From Dactylis glomerata (lineage: Eukaryota; Streptophyta; Magnoliopsida; Poales; Poaceae): a DNA stretch of 64,000 nt. Each line of letters begins with the position of its first letter. Position 1 is the first letter of the stretch. The stretch covers positions 2,795,609 through 2,859,608 of the forward strand of contig QXEO01000734.1 of assembly GCA_007115705.1 (NCBI GenBank). Direction: 5' to 3'. Both the position numbers and the translations under genes were made by a program. The notes under the pieces are model-generated. The model was not told where the DNA came from. It saw nothing but the letters and a program-made list of their open reading frames with translations, and searched no databases. Positions 45,091 through 56,666 of the stretch are shown one piece after another.

Positions 45091-46725
45091 TGATACGTCT
45101 CAAACGTATCTATAATTTTTGAAGCTCCATGCTTGTTTTTACACCATTTGCCTAATGTTTCGTTACACTTCGTGGCACTTTTATGCATTTTCTGGAACTA
45201 ACCTATTAACAAGTCGCCACAGTGCCAGTTTCCTGTTTTCTACTGTTTTTTGTGTTTCAGAAGTGCTACACAGGAAATATTCTCGGAATTGGACGAAACA
45301 AGTTCCTGAAGTCTTATTTTTCCTGGAAGCTTCCAGTGATCCGAAGAGGAGACGGTGAGGGGCCACAGGCCACCCTCACACAAGGGCGGTGCGGCCCAGC
45401 CCCTGGCCGCGCCCCCTATGTGTGAGGATGCCTGGGTCCACTTCTGACGATGCCCCTTCGCCTATAAAGACCCCCCCGACGGGAAAAACCTAAGGACCCG
45501 ATCAATTTTCTAGAACACATCGCGATCCACCGCCGCCGTCGACCCGAAGATTGGGAGGGTCCAGAAGCTCTTCCCGGCACCCTGCCGGAGAGGGGAATCA
45601 CCACCGGAGGTCTTCTTTATCGCCATGCTTGCCTCCGGAGCAATGAGTGAGTAGTCTACCTTGGACTATGGGTCCACAGCAGTAGCTAGATGGTTGTCTC
45701 CTCCACCATGTGCTTCATGTTTAGATCTCATGAGCTGCCCTACATGATTGAGATCACCGTTATGTAATTCTACATGTTTGGTTTGTTGGGATCCGATGAA
45801 TATTGGTGTTATGATTGAGTTGCTATACTGAAATATATCTTATGTTATCTCTACGTTGTTTATGATCTTGCATGCTCTCCGTTGTTAGTGGCTATCTTGG
45901 CCGAGTAGTTGCTAGTGACTCCAAGAGGGGGTATTTATGCTCGATAGTGGGTTCATGCCTCTATTTAACCTGGAGGAGTGACAGAAACCTCTAAGATTGT
46001 AGATGTGCTGTTATTACTAGGGAGAAAACAACATTCATATGCTCAAGGGCATATGCTTTGTTTACATTACACACTTTGCTTAATGCAATTATCTGTTGTT
46101 CGCAACTTAATACTCATGGGGTGTTCGGATGATATCCCCGTGAGTGAATTATTAGTCATAGATGCAGTTGGATGGCGGTCTATGTATTTTGTTGTAATGC
46201 CCAGAGTAAATCGCATAGTGATCTTCTTGACATATCACGTTTATCTTTATTCTATCAATTGCCCAACTGTAATTTGTTTACCCAGCATGTGTTATTTATC
46301 TATGGAGAGACACCACTAGTGAACTGTGGACCCCGGTCCTATTTCCATCATATTGCTATCACCTATTTACTTTACTCGCACTGTTTACTTTACTCGCATA
46401 CTTTCACTGCTTTTCACTCGATACGCTCATACCCTTTGTTTCAAGCAAACCGGTGAGATTGACAACCTCATCGCAAGTTGGGAATAAAGTATTTGGTTGT
46501 GTTGTGTGCAGGTTCCGCGTTGCAGCTAGCAAAGCAAAGCTTGGACGAGGCGCCCTATAAATTGTCCAATATTGTCGCAAGCTAGCAAGCATCACCTTCA
46601 GTCGTTTGTTTGCTCCTCTCCTGATTGACAAACCTTAGTTTCTTAACTGAGGAAAAATCTTGCTGCTATATTTATCACACCTTCCTCTTGGGGTTCCCAA
46701 CGGGCTGGTCATCAACCACGCATCA
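45091..46725 (+). repeat. 5' LTR of Element 7
   Basis: 1635 bp, TGATACGTCTC to CCACGCATCA. A TATA-like CCTATAAAGACC lies near 45462. It closely matches 52553-54184. Confidence 0.93.
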
Positions 46726-46736
46726 AGGATATTTTC

Positions 46737-46819
46737 TGGCGCCGTTGCCGGGGATTGAAGAGTAATAAGCTCCCACATCAACTAGGCACCAGCATATTTT
46801 CTGGCGCCGTTGCCGGGGA
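46737..46819 (+). other. Duplicated tRNA-Asp primer-binding site of Element 7
   Basis: Two perfect copies of TGGCGCCGTTGCCGGGGA, at 46737-46754 and 46802-46819, each preceded by ATATTTTC. The first is 11 bases after the LTR end and is the better placed one for priming. The second lies 65 bp downstream, in the leader before the ORF. Confidence 0.9.
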
Positions 46820-47002
46820 GGAAGTAGAAGACTTCTGCGAGGGGAGTTTTTCGCACGCACATCCTTTACTTTGTTTTAAGTTTTGCTTTACTTTATTTTT
46901 TTTACTTGCATCGTTTTATCAAAAACACAAAAAAGTTAGTTCCTTTTATAGTTGTTATTTCTGTTGGTCTGTTATTGTCTTGCTTTATCATGCTTTCTAT
47001 CC

Positions 47003-47980
47003 ATGGTTGGTTTCTTTGAAACTAAATCTTTTTGGCAAGGTGGGTTCACGGAAGAGCAGCAAAATTATTATGAGGAACACCGCTTGTCACAAAAAGGGAA
47101 ACACTTATGGGAACAAATCAATAGATTGTATATCATTGCTAGAAACGTATGCTCTACTTATAATGTTACTTATTGCTTTGATAGATCTTGTTGCTGTAGG
47201 AGGTATAAACACCTCCCTTTTCAATGTGAGTATAATGATGATGTTACCATATCTTCTTATATTAATGGAAATTATGACTTTTATGATGTGGAACAAATTG
47301 AAGAATTTATTGCTTGGAAGGGTGCATTCGAACTCGCTTATTTGCTTGAAAATAGTGATGATGCACCTTATAAATATGAGGTTTATGATATACTCACATT
47401 TTGCTTTGATAATTACAAGGAAGAAAATGGCTATATTCTTAAATATCTTAATAGATGCTCTCCAACGGAAGAGACTAATGCCTTGAAGGAGCCTATGGAA
47501 GAAGAAATTGCTGAAACTGGAAGCTCATTTGATGAAAAAGAGGAGGAGAGTGATGACCAAGAGGAGGAAGAATGGAGCTACCCATGTCTACCTCCAAACA
47601 AGAGTAACTCTCTAACTAATACCTTATTTGATCTCCCTCCATGCTTAACAAAAGAGGGTGAGTGTGATATTTATATTGTTGAGTTTGTTCATGATGCTAC
47701 TGAAAATTATTATGAGAGAGGAAAATATGGTTGTTGGAATTCTCATGTTACTAAAACACCTCTCTTTACATTGGAAGTTCCAAAGTTGCTCTTGTTTTAT
47801 CTACCCACACTTGTTATTATGTGCTTCTTTGATTTATTTTCTTACAAGATTCCTATGCATAGGAAGTGGGTTAGACTTAAATGTGTTTTATATTTGCTCC
47901 TTGAAGCTCTTTTTGGCTTCCATTCATATTTCTTATGTGAGCATCTTCTCAAATTACTGCGCCCAGCTCAAAGACGTTAA
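47003..47980 (+). CDS. 325-residue ORF of unknown function in the gag slot of Element 7
   Basis: The first in-frame ATG is at 47003; the frame is open a little further upstream but without an ATG. The protein starts MVGFFETKSFW. It has a Cys-rich patch near residues 50-75 (CFDRSCCCRR), an acidic stretch near 165-190 and two hydrophobic segments near 261-282 and 293-315 that could span a membrane. No gag, protease, polymerase or zinc-knuckle motif is seen. The leader before it and the 3' sequence after it match Element 3, so the ORF occupies the place of gag-protease. That its 326 codons remain open in an element without selection for gag suggests recent activity or function. An env-like origin is possible but unproven. 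I do not recognise the family. Confidence 0.75.
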   Translation: MVGFFETKSFWQGGFTEEQQNYYEEHRLSQKGKHLWEQINRLYIIARNVCSTYNVTYCFDRSCCCRRYKHLPFQCEYNDDVTISSYINGNYDFYDVEQIEEFIAWKGAFELAYLLENSDDAPYKYEVYDILTFCFDNYKEENGYILKYLNRCSPTEETNALKEPMEEEIAETGSSFDEKEEESDDQEEEEWSYPCLPPNKSNSLTNTLFDLPPCLTKEGECDIYIVEFVHDATENYYERGKYGCWNSHVTKTPLFTLEVPKLLLFYLPTLVIMCFFDLFSYKIPMHRKWVRLKCVLYLLLEALFGFHSYFLCEHLLKLLRPAQRR

Positions 47981-50900
47981 AGAAAAGCACTCTTGGGAGA
48001 TAACCCAATATTTTTACTTTCAGTTCTTTTTCTTTTATTTGAGTCTTGGAAGTTATTAATACTGTAATAACCTCTACTTATCCTTTTTATTTCATTGTTG
48101 TGCCAAGAGAAGCCTCTAATTTGAGTGAGGTAAGATTTGGGGATGTTGCTGTCCTGAAACTGTTTTCGGTGCTGCACCATAAAAATTCGTATAAATTGTC
48201 TGTATATCTTTTGGACCTGCGATTTCTTGTGCATATGCCCCAGGTTATATCCAAACTTTCGTTAGCTGAACACTTTTTGATTTGAGCAACATAAAACCCC
48301 TCAAAAATTCGGCCTTTGTCAGCTGTTCTGTTTTGACAGATTTCTGCCACTATTCGTTTTTGCCGCTTTATCGCTTTCTTTTGAGTTCTTTTGATCACGG
48401 AACTTTTGGGGAAGTTGCTACAGTAGTATATGCTATATATGTGGTGGTTTTGGGTTGAAACCTGAAGCAAAAAGAGGTTGATTATATGTTATGCTTATAC
48501 TAATGTTGCTAATAGATTTGTGTTTAGTTTTGTATGAAGGAAGTTTTCAAGTGTAGGGATCGGAGAATGATGAGATGAGTTGAAGAATGGACAAAAGCTC
48601 AAGCTTGGGGATGCCCATGCATCACCCCAAGAAATATCCAAGAAGTACAAGCGTCAAAGCTTGGGGATGCCCCCGAGGCACCCCTTCTTCATCGCCAAAA
48701 ATCAGGTCACCTTTCAAGACACTATATTTTTATTGCTTCATGCACTATGTGTTTTTCTTGGAGCGTCAGTTGTTTTAGTTTTCTTTATTAGTTTAGTTTG
48801 TTTGCTGCAATAAATGGTTGGACCCAACAAATTTCTTTTGGAGAAGTTGCCTTGCTTTCCATTTGCCAAGAACGCTCTAGTTTTCACTCTTATCAAAAAC
48901 CGAGTGTTCTTCTTTTTCTGCTACTGCTTTTGGTTTTTGTTTTCACCTTGATTTGCGTTCAGATCTTCTTATATCTTTTCATCAAGGTGTATTTTTGCCT
49001 CTGATCTTTATTGGTTTTCATCAAAAGAGGTGTCTTAATTTTTTTTCAAATGGTGTTGGAAAAGAGAAAAAGCTTTATGCAAAAAAGTGGTACAAGAAGG
49101 AGCTTGTGTAGACTGCGGCTTAGGCTTTTGCATGTCGTGCTTGATGTCTTTTTGATGGTATGCTTAGTGGTTTTGCTGTAGCATGACTTGTCTCAAATAA
49201 CTGAGATTGCTTAATGAGCCTTTGAAAAAAATCATGCGTTGTTTTTATTGTTTGGAAGCATTATTTTGGTTTTCTCCTTGATGCTTTATTTGGGTTGACT
49301 TGGCGCATGCTCACACATGTTAGACTCTTACAAAGTCGCCAATAGCCTCTATGATCATTTAGTTTTTGACTTTTGATGCCATCTTATGCTTCTTTTAATG
49401 CCGCTTTGTCACTTTGCATGATTATGGCCATTATTGCTCTCTTAGTTGGTCGCTCCCAGTCTTTTGGTAGCCCTCGCCTTGTACTGAGTATGAGCTCTAC
49501 TCGTGCATCCAACTCCTAAAAACCAAGTTTGTCCAAAGTGTCCACCATACATACCTACTAGCAATTTGCTATTCCAAGTAAATTTGACTTGCTTTTATTT
49601 ACTTTTCAAATTAAACTCTTACCAGTGTTATGCGAAAATTGGTCAGTAAAGCTCTCACGAACCGGAAGGCACACTTTACTTTTTCCTGTTCTTAAAAATT
49701 TGACATTGTGGTCTCTTATGTTGAGTTGTTATGCTTGCAAGTTGTAAGTTGGAGACTAGCCCACCATGCCGTCATGGGGCAAGCTTTCAACATTGCACTT
49801 CTCTTTTGAGTTGATATCGTGATCTTTTGTTTATGGATGCCCGCGGTGTGAAATGAATTGGGAATCTTGCGGGGATCGTGGAGTTTGTATATGTGTTAGG
49901 GAAACGCCTGGGCCGCCAATCTAAGCCATGCATAATTCATGGTGAAAATTTGCAGCATACCCATGGTGGACATTCGACGACGCATCTCACAATAAAAAGC
50001 TAAACAAATGGCAAATAAAAGAGATGTCGAGGTGTTCATTGTCTGCTTGTCCTGTCATTTTGATGTGGGCTTGTTCCATATCATCGGGCACGGAGGTACC
50101 TGATACGTCTCCAACATATCTATAATTTTTTATGCTCCATGCTTGTTTTTACACCATTTGCCTACTGTTTCGTTACACTTCGTAGCACTTTTATGCATTT
50201 TCCGGAACTAACCTATTAACAAGTTGCCACAGTGCTAGTTCCCTGTTTTCTGCTATTTTTGTGTTTCAAAAGTGATACACAGGAAATATTCTCGGAATTG
50301 GACGAAACAAGTTCTTGAAGTCTTATTTTCCCCGGAAGCTTCGGGAGATCCGAAGAGGAGACGGAGTGGGGCCACGAGGTGGCCACACACCAGGGCGGCG
50401 TGGCCCAGGCCCTGGCCGCGCCCCCTATGTGTGAGACCGCCTCGGTCCACTCCTGACGATGCCCCTTCGCCTATAAAGACCCCCCGACGGAAAAAACCTA
50501 AGTACCCGATCAATTTTCCAGAACACATCGCGATCCGCCGCCGCCATCGACCCGAAGATCGGGAGGGTCCAGAAGCTCTTCCCGGCACCCTGCCAGAGAG
50601 GGGAATCGCCACCGGAGGTCTTCTTCATCGCCATGCTTGCCTCCGGAGCGATGAGTGAGTAGTCTACCTTGGACTATGGGTCCATAGCAGTAGCTAGATG
50701 GTTGTCTCCTCCACCATGTGCTTCATGTTTAGATCTCATGAGCTGCCCTACATGATTGAGATCACCGTTATGTAATTCTACATGTTTGGTTTGTTGGGAT
50801 CCGATGAATATTGGTGTTATGATTGAGTTGCTATGCTCAAATATATCTTTTGTTATCTCTATGTTGTTTATGATCTTGCATGCTCTCCGTTGTTAGTAGC

Positions 50901-52552
50901 TATCTTGGCCGAGTAGTTGCTAGTGACTCCAAGAGGGGGTATTTATGCTCGATAGTGGGTTCATGCCTCTATTTAATCTGGGGGAGTGACAGAAACCTCT
51001 AAGGTTGTAGATGTGCTGTTGCTACTAGGGAGAAAACAACATTCATATGCTTGAGGGCATATGCTTTGTTTACATTACACACTTTGCTTAATGCAATTAT
51101 CTGTTGTTCGCAACTTAATACTTGTGGAGTTCTCGGATTGATTCACCACAAGTGGATTATTAGTCATAGATGCAGTTGGATGGCGGTCTATGTATTTTGT
51201 TGTAATGCCCAGAGTAAATCGCATAGTGATCTTCTTGACATATCACATTTATCTTTATTCTATCAATTGCCCAACTGTAATTTGTTTACCCAGCATGTGC
51301 TATTTTATCTTATGGAGAGACACCACTAGTGAACTGTGGACCCCAGTCCTATTTCCATCATATTGCTATCACCTATTTACTTTACTCGCACTGTTTACTT
51401 TACTCGCACTGTTTACTTTACTCGCATACTATTATCACTTTCCACTCGATACGCTCATAACCTTTGTTTCAAGCAAACCGGTGAGATTGACAACCTCATC
51501 GCAAGTTGGGAACAAAGTACTTGGTTGTGTGTGTGCAGGTTCCACGTTGCAGCTAGCAAAGCAAAGCTTGGATGAGGCACCATATATAAATTGTCCGAAG
51601 CTGTCGCTAAGCCAGTCCGCATCACCTTCAGTCGTATTGTCTGCTCTTCTCCTGATCGACATACCTTGGTTTCTTAACTGAGGGAAAACTTGCTGCTATA
51701 TTCATCAAACCTTACTCTTGGGGTTTCCCAAATGGCCGGTTATTTACTTCATCAACTCAGTAGCATCAGTACCCCGTTGGTGGTTCTTGATGATACATAT
51801 ATACTTACAATGACAAGAGCCTTGCTTGGGACTCTAAGTTGAGTAGCATGAGGTTTGGTTACTTGTATTCACGGGACACAAGGTTTTCGACTTATGATTT
51901 GTCAAGCATATGCATCATAATTGTTCTCGCATTAACTCTAACCATTTAAGATGCTTATGATGGGGGCAATGAGAGCTCAAAGCCGGTAAGTACCATAATT
52001 TTTGAAGGTTATAAAACTTGCAATCACTGCTTCCCTCCGCGAAGGGCCTTTCTTCTACTTTTATGTTGAGTCACCACCTTCTATCTTTATGCACCATTAA
52101 GAGAGCATAGTTGTCATTCTTAGTATAATGTGCATTGTCCCAAAGTTTTCATTGATTGATTCATATTGTTGGTTTCACTTGTTCTCAAATTATTTGTATC
52201 TAGTCGCCCTCTTAAACTTGAAGGTGTCCTATGCATTTATGTTTTGCTCTCTATGAAGGACAAGCTGAAAACCATTTGTATGTTTTTCCTTATGATGTGA
52301 ACACACGTTTGACTTTCATTGTTTCATTTTCATGATCTTTTGTTTGTGTTCATTTTCATGTTATAACATGGTTGCTAAGTTTCTATTGTCAAGATTATAT
52401 CTTTCATGCCCATGTTTTAAGTTCTTATGATCCCAGCTCACAAATGCTTACATATATGATCAAGATTGTGTAGGTGCATGTCACCTCAAAAATTATTCTT
52501 TTGTTATCACTTACCTACTCGAGGACGAGCAGGAGTTAAGCTTGGGGATGCT
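47981..52552 (+). repeat. Non-coding 3' region of Element 7, with a solo LTR
   Basis: It parallels 25355-28283 of Element 3. The start is GCTCAAAGACGTTAAAGAAAAGC, overlapping the end of the ORF. Internal AAGCTTGGGGATGC words lie near 48602 and 48658, and the true polypurine tract is at 52538-52552. Interrupted by 50101-51768. No supported ORF. Confidence 0.82.
50101..51768 (+). mobile_element. Solo gypsy LTR inside Element 7
   Basis: 1668 bp, TGATACGTCTCC to GTAGCATCA, flanked by GTACC (50096-50100 and 51769-51773). The uninterrupted target is visible in Element 3 near 27498 (GAGGTACCCCGTTGG). No internal domain remains. Confidence 0.94.
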
Positions 52553-54184
52553 TGATACGTCTCAAACGTATCTATAATTTTTGATGCTCCATGCTTGTTT
52601 TTACACTATTTGCCTAATATTTTGTTACACTTCGTGGCACTTTTATGCATTTTCCGGAACTAACCTATTAACAAGTCGCCATAGTGCCAGTTCCCTGTTT
52701 TCTGCTGTTTTTGTGTTTTAGAAGTGCTACACAGGAAATATTCTCGGAATTGGACGAAACAAGTTCCTGAAGTCTTATTTTTCCCAGAAGCTTCCAGTGA
52801 ACCGAAGAGGAGACGGAGAGGGGCCACAGGCCACCCTCATACATGGGCGGCGCGGCCCAGCCCCTCGCCGCGCCCCCTATGTGTGAGGATGCCTGGGTCC
52901 ACTTCTGACGATGCCCCTTCGCCTATAAAGACCCCCCGACGGGAAAAACCTAAGGACCCGATTAATTTTCCAGAACACATCGCGATCCGCCACCGCCGTC
53001 GACCCAAAGATCGGGAGGGTCCAGAAGCTCTTCCCGACACCCTGCGGAGAGGGGAATCACCACCGGAGGTCTTCTTCATCGCCATGCTTGCCTCCGGAGC
53101 GATGAGTGAGTAGTCTACCTTGGACTATGGGTCCATAGCAGTAGCTAGATGGTTGTCTCCTCCACCATGTGCTTCATGTTTAGATCTCATGAGCTGCCCT
53201 ACATGATTGAGATCACCGTTATGTAATTCTACATGTTTGGTTTGTTGGGATCCGATGAATATTGGTGTTATGATTGAGTTGCTATACTGAAATATATCTT
53301 ATGTTATCTCTATGTTGTTTATGATCTTGCATGCTCTCCGTTGTTAATGGCTATCTTGGCCGAGTAGTTGCTAGTGACTCCAAGAGGGGGTATTTATGCT
53401 CGATAGTGGGTTCATGCCTCTATTTAACCTGGGGGAGTGACAGAAACCTCTAAGGTTGTAGATGTGCTGTTGCTACTAGGGAGAATACAACATTCATATG
53501 CTCAAGGGCATATGCTTTGTTTACATTACACACTTTGCTTAATGCAATTATCTGTTGTTCGCAACTTAATACTCATGGGGTGTTCGGATGATATCCCCGT
53601 GAGTGGATTATTAGTCATAGATGCAGTTGGATGGCGGTTTATGTATTTTGTTGTAATGCCCAGAGTAAATCGCATAGTGATCTTCTTGACATATCACGTT
53701 TATCTTTATTCTATCAATTGCCCAATTGTAATTTGTTTACCCAGCATGTGTTATTTATCTATGGAGAGACACCACTAGTGAACTGTGGACCCCGGTCCTA
53801 TTTCCATCACATTGCTATCACCTGTTTACTTTACTCGCACTGTTTACTTTACTCGCATACTTTCACTGCTTTCCACTCGATACGCTCATACCCTTTGTTT
53901 CAAGCAAACCGGTGAGATTGACAACCTCATCGCAAGTTGGGAACAAAGTATTTGGTTGTGTTGTGTGCAGGTTCCGCATTGCAGCTAGCAAAGCAAAGCT
54001 TGGACGAGGCGCCCTATAAATTGTCCGAAGCTGTCGCAAGCTAGCAAGCATCACCTTCAGTCGTTTGTTTGCTCCTCTCCCGATCGACAAACCTTGGTTT
54101 CTTAACTGAGGGAAAATCTTCCTGCTATATTCATCACACCTTCCTCTTGGGGTTCCCAACGGGCTGGTCATCAACCACGCATCA
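52553..54184 (+). repeat. 3' LTR of Element 7
   Basis: 1632 bp, TGATACGTCTC to CCACGCATCA, preceded by the tract AAGCTTGGGGATGCT and followed by AATGA. Confidence 0.93.
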
Positions 54185-54189
54185 AATGA

Positions 54190-54696
54190 CAACTATGCTC
54201 TCTTAATGGTGCATAAAGGTAGAAGGTGGAGACTCAACATAAAAGTAAAAGAAAGGCCCTTCGCAGAGGGAAGCAGTGATTGCAAGTTTTATAAACCTTC
54301 AAAAATTATGGTACTTGCCGGCTTTGAGCTCTCATTGCCCCCATCATAAGCATCTTGAGTGGTTAAAGTTAATGCAAGAACACTTATGCTGCATATGCTT
54401 GACAAATCATAAGTTGAAAACCTCGTGTCCCGTGAATACGAGTACCCAAACCTCATGCTACTTTACTTAGAGTCCCAAGAAAGCTCTTGTCATTGTAAGT
54501 ATATGCGTATCATCGAGAACCGCCAACGGGGTACCTCCGTGCCCGATGACATGGAACAAGCCCACATCAAAATGACAGGACAAGCAGACAATGAACACCT
54601 CGACATCTCTTTTATTTACCATTTGTATAGCTTTTTATTTTGAGATGCGTCGTCGAATGTCCACTATGGGCATGCTGTAAATTTCCACCATGAATT
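54190..54696 (-). mobile_element. Internal 3' region of Element 6, second part
   Basis: This resumes the Element 6 sequence broken at 45090. It is the reverse of parts of Elements 3 and 7 (compare 27380-27840). Element 5 interrupts it at 54697. The remaining part of Element 6 is outside the window. Short ORFs here are not shared between copies. Confidence 0.85.
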
Positions 54697-55634
54697 TGTC
54701 GTCGTGGTGAAACAACATATGCCATAGGATGGCTTAAATGGGGGCCGAACTAGATGCTGGAGGATTCGGGAGAGGGGAACGAGCTAAAGAGCACGACAGA
54801 AAGGAACACAGATCTACCCAGGTTCGGGGCTCTCGTAAGGAGATAACACCCCTACTCCTGCTCTACTGATTGTATATTTGGGTCGATGTAGTACACAACA
54901 ATGGTGCTTCCAAGCTCTCTGCTAGAGAAGGAAGATGAACTGCTCAGTGTAGGAACACAGAGTGACCAACCAACCTTCAACCCTTTGCTAGGACTCCCTA
55001 TGCCACCTTATATAGTGGTGGCCAGGGTTACAACGGTCATACAAGACCACAAGACACGGGCTACACTCCAAACAGGAGCTGGTGACGATGGCAGAGACCC
55101 TTGACTTCGCCCCTGATTGCTCTCGATGGGACGCCATATCCCTGTACCTTGTACCTCTTGAACTGTGGCCTTACCTCTGTGCGGTAAGCTCGTACTTGTG
55201 CACAGTGAGGGTAGGTAACCTCCACTGTGCACCCTGCCATCTTACTCTGCTACCATGCTTGGATGTTTTCTTCCTTGATTGTAGGGATGTGACACCTTGG
55301 TTGACTTAAGTATCCCGGATATGACCGTTGGCCATACCCAGGACTTATATGCCGGACCAACGACCTACGAGGGTCGGGTAATCCGGCCTCCCCTGCTCCT
55401 GCACAACACACCAAATGGTTAGGCCGGCATATCTAAGTATATGCCGGCACACATATACCAGTATTCCGGCTGTACCGGCATATCCAGACACCAGCCGGGA
55501 TACACATTATATGCCGGCCTGGCCGATGCTCTTATATTCCGGCCAGGCCCTTCCTTGATAACCCGGCATAAAGTCAATCATAGACCTTGTGTCTTTCTAC
55601 TCTCTTGACCCTACCGGGGGTCATCCCCCCGACA
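54697..55634 (-). repeat. 3' LTR of Element 5
   Basis: 938 bp; on the plus strand TGTCGTCGTGG to CCCCCCGACA, the reverse of the Element 4 LTR with scattered differences and one replaced block near 55070-55135. The TATA box is TATATAA on the minus strand at 55014-55008. The flank at 55635 (CTAGTCCCCGAAGC) is the reverse of the polypurine tract. Confidence 0.93.
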
Positions 55635-56666
55635 CTAGTCCCCGAAGCTGCCGAGGTTCCCCAGTCATAACTGTGGAGCCTTGACAGGTTCAACATACCT
55701 TTCTTCATTATGCCCCGGCGATCAGATTATATGCCGGCACATCTGCACATATCCCGGCCTCTGTTCCTGTTCCAAAACTTATTCCGGCCGGTCCCGAGGG
55801 TATTCCGGACGGAACATATACATCGGGCAATTAATCTGACATATAGACGAGTCTTCCTCGAGAAGCCATGCCTGACAGCTTTGCATCGAAACTTGTAACT
55901 GCCCTGCCACCTCGAACGGTCACCCACGATGTGACGGTTCACAGTGCAGTTACTCCTTGCCATCATTGCGTCATGGCACGGTTACCGGAACCGCCGCCCC
56001 ACTCTGTGCCGCCACGTGGCGACTCTCTGCAGGAACGGTCGGGGGAGTGGAACACTCCCACGATCCCCACGACCCTGACCTGGCAGACATATAAATAGGG
56101 CGGCGGGGGTAGACTTATCTTTTTACCCCCACCATCGTCTTCCTCGCCTGCTCCTTTGCCTCCTGCGCTCCACCGCCGGTCCGAAGAACAGCATCTCCGC
56201 CGCAGCCGTCCTGCTCCCCGCCGACGCCGACGCCCGACGACGCACGGCATCACCATTGACGACGCCGCCGCCGCCGCCTCTTCTCTCTGCAGCATTGCAG
56301 GGAGATTGGATCTTCTTCTGCACGCTCGCCGCCGCTCCATCGTCACCGGCCAAGCTCCGGTGAGACCTCCCTCTGTTCTTCCTCCTTCACGCTTCTTCAT
56401 AGCTTCTCATTGGTAGCCATATCCGCACAGATCTAGTGCAGTTCCTCTCTGGATTCGACTAGCATTGCTAACAGCGCTCACAGGTGTTCTTCCTTAGAAT
56501 TTTTACCCTTATTTGTTTCCTGTTTTAACTGGCTCGGTAGATCTTTGATTTCTGCTAACCTTGGGGAGAGTGGTATGCCGGAGAGACTAACCTCCCTCTT
56601 TTCTCCGGCCTTGATAGGAATATCATCACGGGACTCCGGCTCTCACGCCTTGTCCCGGCCACTAAG
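55635..56666 (+). promoter_or_regulatory. Promoter and 5' untranslated region of the antisense gene of Element 5
   Basis: A palindromic G-box GCCACGTGGC at 56011-56020 and a TATA box TATAAATA at 56090-56097 lie on the plus strand. Transcription would start near 56125, giving a leader of about 540 bases rich in CCG. A possible 5'-leader splice donor (CCGGTGAGAC) lies near 56357. The same elements occur in Element 4 in reverse. No ORF is supported here. Confidence 0.7.

Larger units (their letters stand above)
45091..54184 (+). mobile_element. Element 7: non-autonomous Athila-like element with a single novel ORF
   Basis: Flanked by AATGA (45086-45090 and 54185-54189) and inserted in Element 6. 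It has a 5' LTR of 1635 bp, two primer-site copies, one 325-residue ORF, a non-coding 3' region shared with Element 3, a polypurine tract and a 3' LTR of 1632 bp. A solo LTR (50101-51768) lies inside it. It has no gag, protease or polymerase, so all proteins for movement would come from elsewhere. Confidence 0.93.

Noticed and set aside
46952..47003. Longer start for the Element 7 ORF with a signal-peptide-like hydrophobic N-terminus
   Set aside because: That start is a TTG codon in leader sequence that is non-coding in Element 3. The first ATG is at 47003.
47977..48470. Minus-strand ORFs of 85 and 127 codons in the 3' region of Element 7
   Set aside because: They are not open in the matching part of Element 3 and are AT-rich chance frames.
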